A DNA stretch of 7,718 bases from VGXO01 sp964614695 (GCA_964614695.1 CAZTMB010000123.1:1-7718); one strand, 5' to 3'. Shown: positions 1 to 7,698, counted from the first letter of the stretch. Notes: generated from the sequence alone by a model not told the origin. Numbers and translations: made by a program.

Positions 1-1184
1 CCGAACGCTATCTCACCGCGAGCGAGGACGAGCTCGCCGACGCGATCGCCGCGCGTCGGCGCGAACTCGGCTCGCGGCTGCTGATCCTCGGTCACCACTA
101 CCAGCAGGACGAGGTGATCCGGCACGCCGACCTCACCGGCGACAGCCTCCGGCTGAGCCGACTCGCCGCGGAGGAGGCTCGCCGGATCGGCAGCGAGTTC
201 ATCGTCTTCTGCGGTGTCCACTTCATGGCCGAGACCGCGGATCTGCTCACCGACGAGTCGGTGGCGGTCGTGCTGCCGGATCTCTCGGCAGGCTGTTCGA
301 TGGCCGACATGGCCGCTTGGGACGAGGTCGTCGAGGCGTGGGAGTCGATCGAAGCGGTGCATCGTGCCTCGGGGGAACAGGTCCGCGTCGTCCCGATCAC
401 CTACGTCAACAGCACCGCGGCCATCAAGGCGTTCGTCGGTTCGCGCGGCGGCGCCTGCTGCACGAGTTCGAACGCCGCGGCGGTCTTCGAGTGGGCGCTC
501 GCGGGCGGCGCGACGCCGCTCGAGCCGGGTGAGCGGGTGCAGGTCCTGTTCCTGCCGGACCAGCACCTCGGGCGCAACACCGCCAAGCGCCGCGGCTTCA
601 CCACCGAGGTCGATGCCGCACGCGAAGGAGGCTTCGCGGAGACAGCGCTCTGGAATCCCCGCAAGTCGCTCGGCGGACTCGACGAGGCGACGATCGCCTC
701 CGCCAAGGTCTTGCTGTGGGCCGGCCACTGCAGCGTGCACAAGCTCTTCCGCCCCGAGCATGTCGAGGAGATCCGGCGCCGCGACGACGGCACGCAGGTC
801 TTGGTGCATCCGGAGTGTGCGCAGGAAGTCGTCGATCTGGCCGATCGTGTCGGATCGACCGAGTTCATCATCAAGGAGATCGAGCAGTCGCCTCCGGGAT
901 CGCGCTGGGCCGTCGGCACCGAGGTGCACCTGGTCTCGCGTCTGGCGAAGGCGGCCGCGCAGCGCGGCGTCGAGGTGCGGATCCTCAGCGACTGCCAGTG
1001 CCTGTGCACGACGATGTACCGGATCGATCAGCCGCACCTGCTCTGGGCTCTCGATCATCTGGCCGAAGGCCGCGTCGTGAATCGGGTCGCCGTGCACCGC
1101 GAGGCGCGAGCGGACGCGGTGAAGGCGCTGGAGCGGATGCTGTCACTCGTCGAGAACCCCGTGCCCGCCGCGGCGGTGGATTGA
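1..1184 (+). CDS. nadA: Quinolinate synthase NadA (5'-truncated by window edge)
   Basis: Quinolinate synthase is a cytosolic [4Fe-4S] enzyme that condenses iminoaspartate with dihydroxyacetone phosphate to give quinolinate in de novo NAD synthesis. The reading frame is open from the left edge (first whole codon at 3), giving 393 residues without a start codon. The GTG at 114 is not the start, because the conserved GHHYQQDEV substrate-binding segment lies just before it (codons 90-116). Further family motifs in order are FCGVHFMAETADLL, LPDLSAGCSMADMA, TYVNSTAAIKA, CTSSNA, LFLPDQHLGRNTA, WAGHCSVHK, VHPEC, GTEVHLVSRLA and CLCTTMYRID. Expected cluster cysteines are the one before TSSNA (codon 459), the one in VHPEC (codon 816), and one of the C-x-C-x-C triad at 993, 999 and 1005. 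The length already exceeds the roughly 350-370 residues usual for the family, so there is an N-terminal extension. nadB and nadC are not in the window. Identification is firm; only the start is missing. Confidence 0.97.
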   Translation, partial: ERYLTASEDELADAIAARRRELGSRLLILGHHYQQDEVIRHADLTGDSLRLSRLAAEEARRIGSEFIVFCGVHFMAETADLLTDESVAVVLPDLSAGCSMADMAAWDEVVEAWESIEAVHRASGEQVRVVPITYVNSTAAIKAFVGSRGGACCTSSNAAAVFEWALAGGATPLEPGERVQVLFLPDQHLGRNTAKRRGFTTEVDAAREGGFAETALWNPRKSLGGLDEATIASAKVLLWAGHCSVHKLFRPEHVEEIRRRDDGTQVLVHPECAQEVVDLADRVGSTEFIIKEIEQSPPGSRWAVGTEVHLVSRLAKAAAQRGVEVRILSDCQCLCTTMYRIDQPHLLWALDHLAEGRVVNRVAVHREARADAVKALERMLSLVENPVPAAAVD

Positions 1185-1187
1185 CCG

Positions 1188-4100
1188 GTGACGGACTCCT
1201 CCCACAAGGACGCCGAAGCATCGCCCGGGCGACGGCGTCGACTCTGGCTGGTCGCCGCGGGCACGCTGATCGTGATCGTCGCGGTGGCCGCGGTGCTTCC
1301 GTCGCTGGCGGCGTCGCTCGCGGCGTCGGCGATCCGCGAGGCGGTGCGACCGGAGTTCTCCGAGTCGGCGAGCGTGGAGTCCTCGGTGTCGCTCGGCTGG
1401 TCCTCGCCGCTCGCGGCCACGATCGAGGTGCGTGATGGGGTGGACGTCGAGGCGAGCCTCGCGATCTCGACCCCGCGTGGATTGCTCGGCTGGATCGGGC
1501 CGGCGCTCGGCGGTTCGATCGGCGACCTGCCGCTGTCGTTCAGTCTCTCGGCCCGGCTCGAGGGCGAGAAGGGGCGCGAACTGCTCGACCGGCTGCGGCG
1601 CGAGGACGACGCGCTCGCGAACGGCGAGGGGCCCGCGGAATCGCCGCCACGTTCGAGCGGCGCGACGTCGGGCATGCCCGAAGGATTGTCGATCGCGGCC
1701 ACCGGCTCGATCGATCTCGCCATCGTCGATGCGGAGCGTGGGATCGACGTCGCGGTCCGATCCGACCGGCTCGAACTTGGGCTGCTCGCGGATCGATCGC
1801 TTGAAGTCGTGGCGGTAGTCAAGGTCGGTCGTGTCGGCGACGGGAGCGGCTTGCGCGGCCGACTCGGCTTCGAGGGGGCGGTCTCGAACGCGATCGCCGC
1901 CGACGGCTCCATCTCGTGGGCGAAGGCGCTCGGCGCGATCTCGATCGAAGCGAGTGAACTCGACTTCGACTGGGAGGGCCGCGACGTCTCGATCGTCTCG
2001 CTGCGCGCGAGCGCCGCGAGCGACTCCGCGAACGGGATCTCGCTTGCCGCCCGCGCCGAGGGTTCGATCAATGGCGAACTCGGGGCCGCGGAAGCGGATC
2101 TGTCCTGGACCTCGCCCTTCGCCGAAGACGGCTCGCTCCGGCGAGACTTCGCGGGGCTCGGCGGGATCGCGAAGCTCTCCGGATTCCCGAGCGGCGTCGT
2201 CGCCGCGATGGTGCCGTCGCCCTACGCGGAACTGCTGGTCGATCTCGGATCTTCGCTCCGAGCGGAGATCGCCGTCCCGAAGGAGCAGGATGCGGCGCTG
2301 GTGGCGACGCTCGAGATGGAGCACCTTCGTGGCGAGGCGAGCGCCCGCCTCGATCGGGCGACCGGCGAGATCGTCGAGGGGCGCGCGGAGTTCTCCGGCG
2401 CGCCGAGTCGACTGGCCGTGCTGGCGGCGCTCGGCGTCGCGGCTCGCGACAGTGGTTCGGGATGGAGTCGACTTCCGCTTGCGGCCTCGATCGAGGGTCT
2501 CGAGCTGCTTGAAGCGCAGGATCTGCGAGTCGCCGGCGCCGAGGTCACGCTCGAACCCGCCAGTTCGCTGTTGAGCGATCTGCTGCCGCAAGCCACGCTC
2601 ACGGACGATCGGCCGCTGACCCTGAGCGTCGCGGCGGTGCGGTGGCGGCTCGGCGAGGGGCTCCCGGCGATCGAGGCGCGGGGCGTCGTCGAGATGGGCG
2701 GCGCGATCGCCATGGAGGTCGCCGACGATCGGCCGCCGGTCGAGATCTCGGCGCCGAGATTCGAGTGGTTCGCCGAGCCGCTCGGCAAAGCGCTCTCCCT
2801 GCGAGGGCGGCTCGGACTCTCGGGAGGCGAGCTTCGGTTCGAGGAGCGCTTCGACGGGCTCTGGACGGGAAGCAGCTGGATTCCCACCGCGGATCTGCGG
2901 CCGCATGGCAACCTCGCGATCGACTCGGTGCCGGCATCGCAGATCGCCGCATGGCTTCCGGAAGCGATCCGCGAGGCGTGGGTCGCCCAGGATCCCGGCG
3001 GACTCTCGCTGCAGGTCGGAACGCGGGTCGAAGGGGATCGTCTCGAAGGGTCGCTTCAGATCGCGGCGGACGGGCTCTCGCTCGAGGCTCCGATCTCGCT
3101 CGACTCGCAGCGCCTGGCGATCGGTTCGACGTCGATCGAGGCGACGCTGCGCCCGGAGGCGATCGCGGCGCTTCCGGAGTCTTGGCGTGGGGAGTGGCGG
3201 CTGCTCGACGGGGCACCGATCGCGATCCAAGCCGATCCGATCGTGATGGCGATCGCGTCGCTCGATCGAACGCCCTTCGAGATCCCGCCGATCGCGGCGT
3301 CGCTCTCGGCCGCGTCGATCGCGGTGTCGGGCCCCGCATCGCCGGATCGACTTGAAGCGAGGGAACTCCGCGGCTCGGTGCGTCGAACCTCGGCTGGCGC
3401 GGTCGACGTCGAGGCCGCGTTGACCCTGCAGCCGTCGACCTTCGCCCTCGGCAGGGACCCGGCGCGATCGGCCACGACGAAGCGGCCCGTCGCGATGGCG
3501 GCGAAGGTGCGACGTGCGAGCCCGAGCGATTCTCCGACGGGCTTCGACTCGCTGGCGTTCGAGATGTCGCCGATCGATCTCGAGATCCGGACCGCGGACG
3601 CGGCGGCCGTCGCCTTGCTTGCGGCGCATCGCGCGACGATCGTTCCTCGCGAGGGCGCCGAAGGGTTCGCGCTTCGGCTCGCCCCGACGACGTCCGCGGA
3701 GGCGGGCGCCACCGCGATCCGATTCGACGGAGCGATCGCGCCGGCCGCGCCGAGCGCGGAAGCGGACGCCGCGTGGGCGGTCGATGGCGAGGGCCTGGTC
3801 CAAGGCCTTCCGGCCGCGCTCGTCTCGGCGTTCGTGTCCGACGGCGGCGTGGTCGGCAAGGCGCTCGGCGACGCGCTCGAAGCGACGCTTGCGGCGAAGG
3901 CGCTGACGTTCGACTCCGGCGAACTCGCCGTCGCGGTCGCGGGATCGAACGGTCGTCTCGATCTGCCGCGACTGCTCGTCGAGCCGGAGGTGCTGCGGAT
4001 CCCCGTCGAGCCGGCGTTCTCCGGACAGTTCCGGTTCACGCCGGGCCTGCTCGCGTCGCTCGAAGGGCTGAACCCGATGCTCGGACAGCTCGAGTCCATG

Positions 4101-4655
4101 GAGGAGCCGATCCGCCTCCGGATCTGGGAGTGCGAGATTCCTCGAGCCGGCGTGGGGTTCGATCGGCTCGACGGCAACCTGCGCCTCGACCTTGGGCGAG
4201 GCCGATTCGTGCCGCAAGGCGTGCTGAAGGGCGTGCTGCTCGCCTTCGGCGACGCGAACGCCGCTGGATTCGACGGCGTCGCGGATCCGCTCCTCACGAC
4301 GATCCGTGGCGGGCGGCTTTCCTACGACGACTTCACCGTGCGCTTCGTGCCGTTCCGCGATGGATGGCGCAACACGCTGCGCTTCTCGGGGCAGGTCGAT
4401 CTGACCCGAACCCCCGCCTACGGCGAGTTCACCGCCGAGTATCCCGCCGCCTCGCTGGGGACCTACTCGGCGGAGATCCGGCGCCTGCCGCCCGAAGTGC
4501 TCGAGTCGCTCACGGTGCCGATGACCCTCTACGGCCCGCTCGACGGCTCCGGGCTGAAGACGCGAATCGACTTCGACTTCAAGAAGCTCCTCGAGGCCGG
4601 CGTTCGCGAGGGCGCGAGGCGGCTCTTCGAGGACCTGCTCGGCCCGAAGAAGTGA
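1188..4655 (+). CDS. AsmA-like membrane-anchored envelope protein, 1155 aa
   Basis: I do not recognise this as a named gene. Its architecture fits the large AsmA-like proteins: a short basic N-terminus (RRRR at residues 15-18), one membrane segment at about 19-41, then some 1100 residues of alternating beta-type sequence with no further clear membrane span. The last 145 residues look like an AsmA-type C-terminal region: a GVLLAFGD segment near 1011, RGGRLSYDDFTVRF near 1045, GPLDGSG, then a basic amphipathic helix (about 1131-1150) ending GPKK. Known large members (TamB, YhdP, about 1260 residues) span the periplasm and are implicated in envelope lipid transport or assembly; that role here is inference. 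The protein is rich in Ala, Ser, Leu and Glu and has a single cysteine (residue 982). The GTG at 1188 is chosen because it precedes the basic stretch and membrane segment, and later candidates fall inside it; the Shine-Dalgarno is weak (GGTGG near 1175). It follows the nadA stop by 3 bases, suggesting co-transcription. Confidence 0.72.
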   Translation: MTDSSHKDAEASPGRRRRLWLVAAGTLIVIVAVAAVLPSLAASLAASAIREAVRPEFSESASVESSVSLGWSSPLAATIEVRDGVDVEASLAISTPRGLLGWIGPALGGSIGDLPLSFSLSARLEGEKGRELLDRLRREDDALANGEGPAESPPRSSGATSGMPEGLSIAATGSIDLAIVDAERGIDVAVRSDRLELGLLADRSLEVVAVVKVGRVGDGSGLRGRLGFEGAVSNAIAADGSISWAKALGAISIEASELDFDWEGRDVSIVSLRASAASDSANGISLAARAEGSINGELGAAEADLSWTSPFAEDGSLRRDFAGLGGIAKLSGFPSGVVAAMVPSPYAELLVDLGSSLRAEIAVPKEQDAALVATLEMEHLRGEASARLDRATGEIVEGRAEFSGAPSRLAVLAALGVAARDSGSGWSRLPLAASIEGLELLEAQDLRVAGAEVTLEPASSLLSDLLPQATLTDDRPLTLSVAAVRWRLGEGLPAIEARGVVEMGGAIAMEVADDRPPVEISAPRFEWFAEPLGKALSLRGRLGLSGGELRFEERFDGLWTGSSWIPTADLRPHGNLAIDSVPASQIAAWLPEAIREAWVAQDPGGLSLQVGTRVEGDRLEGSLQIAADGLSLEAPISLDSQRLAIGSTSIEATLRPEAIAALPESWRGEWRLLDGAPIAIQADPIVMAIASLDRTPFEIPPIAASLSAASIAVSGPASPDRLEARELRGSVRRTSAGAVDVEAALTLQPSTFALGRDPARSATTKRPVAMAAKVRRASPSDSPTGFDSLAFEMSPIDLEIRTADAAAVALLAAHRATIVPREGAEGFALRLAPTTSAEAGATAIRFDGAIAPAAPSAEADAAWAVDGEGLVQGLPAALVSAFVSDGGVVGKALGDALEATLAAKALTFDSGELAVAVAGSNGRLDLPRLLVEPEVLRIPVEPAFSGQFRFTPGLLASLEGLNPMLGQLESMEEPIRLRIWECEIPRAGVGFDRLDGNLRLDLGRGRFVPQGVLKGVLLAFGDANAAGFDGVADPLLTTIRGGRLSYDDFTVRFVPFRDGWRNTLRFSGQVDLTRTPAYGEFTAEYPAASLGTYSAEIRRLPPEVLESLTVPMTLYGPLDGSGLKTRIDFDFKKLLEAGVREGARRLFEDLLGPKK

Positions 4656-4740
4656 CCGGCTGCCGATACACTCCGCGGGTCGACCGCAGGGCCCGCGAGG
4701 GTCGCTTCCGACCGACCCCCGAGGCCCCGATTCCTCCATC
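4656..4740 (+). promoter_or_regulatory. Intergenic leader of trkA with palindromes; possible promoter
   Basis: This 85-base gap is the longest in the window. It contains a TACACT hexamer (4667-4672) that matches four of six positions of a sigma-70 -10 box, but no recognisable -35 lies 17 bases upstream. A perfect 8-base palindrome GGTCGACC (4678-4685) follows. The hexamers CGCGGG (4674-4679) and CCCGCG (4692-4697) can pair over a 12-base loop. GGTCG (4700-4704) and CGACC (4709-4713) can pair over a CTTC loop. There is no T-run after the stems, so an intrinsic terminator is not supported. No clear Shine-Dalgarno precedes the trkA ATG; the nearest purine patch is GAGG at 4721-4724. A promoter or structured leader for trkA-trkH is plausible but unproven. 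Confidence 0.3.
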
Positions 4741-6081
4741 ATGAAGATCGTCATCTGTGGCGCCGGCGAGATCGGGACCTACGCATGCGAGGTCCTCGAT
4801 CGCAGGGGCGAGTCGGTGACGGTGGTGGATCAGCGTCCCGAGCGGCTTCGCGCGCTCGAGGAGAACCTCGACATCCGGACGCTCGAGGGCAACTGCGGTC
4901 GCGCCGACGTGCTCGCCGAGGCGGGATGCGCGACCGCGGGCCTCGTGGTGATGGCCACGGACAACGACGAGGTCAACCTGCTCGCCGGCACGATCGCCAA
5001 GAAGCTCGGCGCGAAGCAGGTCGTCGCGCGCGTCCACGACTTCGGCTACATCGAGCAGGAGGAGATCGACTACTCCGAGGCGCTCGGGATCGACGAACTC
5101 ATCTGCCCGGAGTACTCGACCGCCATCGCGATCGCGCAGACGCTGCGGAATCCGGCGGCGACCGCGCTCGAGAGCTTCGCGCGGGGCGACGTGCAGATGG
5201 AGCAGTTCGAGGTCGATCCCTCCGCCGAGGCGATCGGCAAGCCGCTCTCGGCGCTGCCCATGCCAGCGGGGACGCGGGTCGCCGCGCTGCAGCGAGACGG
5301 CCGTGCCTTCATGCCCGACGGGTCGACCGCGGTGCAGCCGGGCGACTCGGTGTTCCTGGTCGCCTCGAGAGACTCGCTCGATCAGGCCCGAAAGCTCTTC
5401 CGCCCCGGCGACTTGCGACGGCGTCGCGTCGTGATCATGGGCGGCAACGCCATGGCGGCGTGGGTGTGCCGCCTGCTTCAGGGAAGCGGCTTCTCGATCC
5501 GGCTCTTCGAACGCGACCGGGCTCGGGCGGAGCGGCTCGCGGGTGAGCTCGAAGGGGTGACGGTCCTCAATGCCGATCCGATCGACGCGACCGTCTTCAG
5601 CGAGGAGCGGATCGGCGACGCCGACGACTTCGTCGCGATGGTCGACGACGACGAGGACAACATCATCGGCGGCGTGCTCGCGCGGAGCCGCGGGGTGGGC
5701 CGCGTGGTCACGCTCGTCCAGCGGGCGGACTACCTCGACGTCCTCTACGACATCGGCGTCGATCGGGCGTTCAGCCCCAAGCTCGTCGCGGCGAGGCAGA
5801 TCGAGGAACTGCTCGATCGCGGGCCGATGCGCACGCTGAGCGTGCTGGCGCGAGGTCAACTCGACCTCTACCGCGTCTCGGCGTCGGCGGGAGGGCGAGC
5901 GGTGGGAGCCAGGCTCCGAACCGTGAAGCTCACGCCGCACTGGTCGGTGATCGCGGTCCAGCACGGCGACCAGACGATCGTGCCAGGTGCGGAAGACCAG
6001 ATCGAGCCGGGCGACACCGTGCTCGTGCTCGGGCCGCACGGGCGAGGCGAGGACCTTCCGGAGATCTTCGGCGCGGGCTGA
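4741..6081 (+). CDS. trkA: Trk potassium transporter regulatory subunit TrkA
   Basis: TrkA is the cytosolic, membrane-associated subunit that binds nucleotides and gates the TrkH potassium channel. At 446 residues it has the usual tandem layout of the family: RCK N-domain 1 (about 1-120), RCK C-domain 1 (about 145-220), RCK N-domain 2 (about 230-350) and RCK C-domain 2 (about 365-446). The first Rossmann motif is intact: GAGEIG at residues 7-12, with the ribose-binding acidic residue D30 at the end of the second strand (VVD). The MATDNDEVNLL segment is also typical. The second motif is degenerate: GGNAMA at 234-239 where GxGxxG is expected, although an acidic residue (E257) remains at the equivalent strand end. 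ATG at 4741 is chosen because it starts directly at the first beta strand. trkH follows after 21 bases, so the two form one transcription unit. A single-RCK KtrA/KtrC is excluded by the duplicated architecture. Confidence 0.95.
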   Translation: MKIVICGAGEIGTYACEVLDRRGESVTVVDQRPERLRALEENLDIRTLEGNCGRADVLAEAGCATAGLVVMATDNDEVNLLAGTIAKKLGAKQVVARVHDFGYIEQEEIDYSEALGIDELICPEYSTAIAIAQTLRNPAATALESFARGDVQMEQFEVDPSAEAIGKPLSALPMPAGTRVAALQRDGRAFMPDGSTAVQPGDSVFLVASRDSLDQARKLFRPGDLRRRRVVIMGGNAMAAWVCRLLQGSGFSIRLFERDRARAERLAGELEGVTVLNADPIDATVFSEERIGDADDFVAMVDDDEDNIIGGVLARSRGVGRVVTLVQRADYLDVLYDIGVDRAFSPKLVAARQIEELLDRGPMRTLSVLARGQLDLYRVSASAGGRAVGARLRTVKLTPHWSVIAVQHGDQTIVPGAEDQIEPGDTVLVLGPHGRGEDLPEIFGAG

Positions 6082-6091
6082 CGCCTGCCGC

Positions 6092-6096
6092 AGGAG
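6092..6096 (+). promoter_or_regulatory. Ribosome binding site of trkH (AGGAG)
   Basis: AGGAG lies six bases before the GTG at 6103, an ideal distance, inside the 21-base gap after the trkA stop. It decides the start of trkH: the GTG at 6103 is preferred over any later start, and it places the first hydrophobic segment right after a short N-terminus. It is the clearest Shine-Dalgarno sequence in the window. Confidence 0.75.
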
Positions 6097-6102
6097 CCAC
6101 GC

Positions 6103-7698
6103 GTGAACGCGAGCCTCGTCATCGCGGAACTCGGGCGGCTGCTGCTGCTGCTCTCGGCGCTCCTCTTCGGCGTCGCGCTGCTCGGCGCCTTCGACGGATG
6201 GCAGGCGAGCCGCGCCGCCGACGAGGCGATCCGGCTTTCGGCTCGCGAGGACTGGCTCGCCGCAGCCGCATTGGGTCTCTCCTCGGCGATCGCGGTCGTC
6301 TCGGGCTTCGCGATGCGGCATGGCGTCGCGTGGTTTCGCCGCAGCCGAAGGCGCGGTCCGGGCCCGCTCGGGCGCCGCGAAGCGGTCCTCCTCGTCACCT
6401 GCTCGTGGCTCGTGGGTGGCGCGCTTGCGGCGCTTCCCTACATCGCGTGGGGCAAGTGGGAGGGGCCGCTCGGCGAGGAGGTTGGGCTGCATGAGATCGT
6501 GCCTTGCCTCTTCGAGTCGATCAGCGGATTGACCACCTGCGGTGCGACGATCGTCACGGACATCGAGAAGCTTCCGCGGGCGATCCTGCTGTGGCGATCG
6601 CTCACGCAGTGGATCGGCGGCCTCGGGGTGGTGCTCCTCTTCGTGGCGGTGCTGCCCTCGCTCGGGGTCGGCGGCAAGCGGCTCTTCATGGCCGAGTCGA
6701 CGGGGCCGGCGCCCGAGGGGCTTCGCCCGCACGTGCGAAGCACCGCACGCACGCTCTGGGGGTTCTACGTCGCGCTGACGCTGCTGCAGACGCTGCTGCT
6801 CATGCTCTGCGGCATGACCTTCTTCGAGGCGATCAACCACGCCTTCACCACGCTCTCGACCGGCGGCTTCAGCACCCGCAACGCGAGCATCGCGGCCTTC
6901 GACTCGGTGGCGATCGAGGCGGTGATCGTGCCGTTCATGATCTTCGGCGGCATCAGCTTCGTGGTGTACGACCGGCTGCTCAAGCGTCGCTTCGACATGG
7001 TCTGGCGGGATCCGGAGCTGCGGCTCTACCTCGGGCTGCTGCTCGGCGCGTCGCTCGCGATCGCGGCGGCGCTCGCGATCCGCCACGAGCCGATCCTGCA
7101 GGTCTCCGGCGCCGAGAGCGGTCCGGGCACCTTCGCGAGCCTTCGCGCCGCGGTGTTCACCGCGGTCTCGATCATGACGACGACCGGCTACTGCACCGCC
7201 GACTTCGACTACTTCCCGATTCCCGCGATCGCGGTGCTGCTGGTCCTGATGTTCATCGGCGGCTGCGCCGGCTCGACCGGGTCGGGTGTCAAGGTGATCC
7301 GCGCGTGGATCGGCATGCGACAGGTGGTGGGGGAGGTCGAGCGGGAGTTCCGGCCGGCGGTCGTGCGGCCGATTCGGCTAGGGAAGCGCATCGTCGACAC
7401 GAACACGGTCTCCGCGTCGATGTCGCTGCTGGTGGCCGCGATGCTCGCCGTCGCGATCGGAACCTTCCTGATCTTCGTGTTCGAAGGGCCGCAGTGCGAT
7501 CCGGGCACCGCGTTCAGCGCGGCGCTGTCGAGCATGGGCAACGTCGGGCCGGGTCTGGGCGACGTCGGCGCGATGGAGAGCTACGCGGGCATGAGCCACT
7601 CGTCCCAGATCGTGCTGATGGCGCTGATGATCCTCGGCCGCCTCGAGTTCTTTGCGGTGCTCGCGATCTTCACCCGCAGCTTCTGGAGCCGCGGCTGA
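6103..7698 (+). CDS. trkH: Trk potassium uptake channel subunit TrkH
   Basis: TrkH forms the inner-membrane pore for potassium uptake, gated by TrkA. The 531-residue protein is slightly longer than Escherichia coli TrkH (483). Two N-terminal membrane segments (about 8-29 and 51-72) precede four repeats of membrane helix, pore loop, membrane helix; the first repeat begins at REAVLLVTCSWLVGG (about 93-107). The four filter glycines are visible: G147 in SGLTTCGAT, G254 in TTLSTGGFST, G362 in MTTTGYCTADF, and G479 in SSMGNVGPGLG. The gate region after the third pore loop, GGCAGSTGSGVKVIR (386-400), closely matches the family. Cysteines flank the filter in repeats 1 (C146) and 3 (C364), where Thr or other small residues are more usual. 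The GTG start at 6103 follows an AGGAG site. Its pairing with trkA immediately upstream supports Trk rather than KtrB. The gene ends at a TGA 20 bases before the window edge. Confidence 0.95.
   Translation: MNASLVIAELGRLLLLLSALLFGVALLGAFDGWQASRAADEAIRLSAREDWLAAAALGLSSAIAVVSGFAMRHGVAWFRRSRRRGPGPLGRREAVLLVTCSWLVGGALAALPYIAWGKWEGPLGEEVGLHEIVPCLFESISGLTTCGATIVTDIEKLPRAILLWRSLTQWIGGLGVVLLFVAVLPSLGVGGKRLFMAESTGPAPEGLRPHVRSTARTLWGFYVALTLLQTLLLMLCGMTFFEAINHAFTTLSTGGFSTRNASIAAFDSVAIEAVIVPFMIFGGISFVVYDRLLKRRFDMVWRDPELRLYLGLLLGASLAIAAALAIRHEPILQVSGAESGPGTFASLRAAVFTAVSIMTTTGYCTADFDYFPIPAIAVLLVLMFIGGCAGSTGSGVKVIRAWIGMRQVVGEVEREFRPAVVRPIRLGKRIVDTNTVSASMSLLVAAMLAVAIGTFLIFVFEGPQCDPGTAFSAALSSMGNVGPGLGDVGAMESYAGMSHSSQIVLMALMILGRLEFFAVLAIFTRSFWSRG

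Noticed and set aside
114..116. GTG as the start of nadA, giving a 356-residue protein of near-normal family length.
   Set aside because: The conserved GHHYQQDE segment, needed for substrate binding, lies immediately upstream in the same frame, so the real start is beyond the window edge.
214..1435. Plus-strand open frames of 239 and 288 codons overlapping nadA in other frames.
   Set aside because: Their products are Arg/Ser-rich, typical of out-of-frame translation of GC-rich genes, and they overlap a confidently identified enzyme.
1182..4659. The heptamer TGACCGG at the stop codons of both nadA and the AsmA-like gene.
   Set aside because: TGA is the stop in each case, and the shared CCGG is short enough to be chance in GC-rich DNA; it does not recur at the trkA or trkH stops.
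4667..4672. A confident sigma-70 promoter for trkA.
   Set aside because: Only four of six -10 positions match and no -35 is visible, so it is kept only as a possibility within the leader feature.
4700..4720. Hairpin GGTCG-CTTC-CGACC after the AsmA-like gene as an intrinsic terminator.
   Set aside because: The stem is only five base pairs and no T-run follows; the next bases are C-rich.
1143..4754. A 1203-codon minus-strand open frame opposite the AsmA-like gene, longer than the gene itself.
   Set aside because: It is exactly codon-aligned with the sense gene, so it closes only where the sense strand uses TTA, CTA or TCA codons, which are very rare at this GC content. Its left end is a TCA serine codon of nadA. 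The product is Arg/Glu/Asp-rich low-complexity sequence without domains, while the sense product has a membrane anchor and a recognisable C-terminal region.
4579..7086. An 835-codon minus-strand open frame across trkA and most of trkH.
   Set aside because: It is codon-aligned with both genes and explained by the same avoidance of TTA, CTA and TCA. It runs through two well-identified genes and the gaps beside them, and its product is Arg/Asp/Glu/His-rich without motifs.
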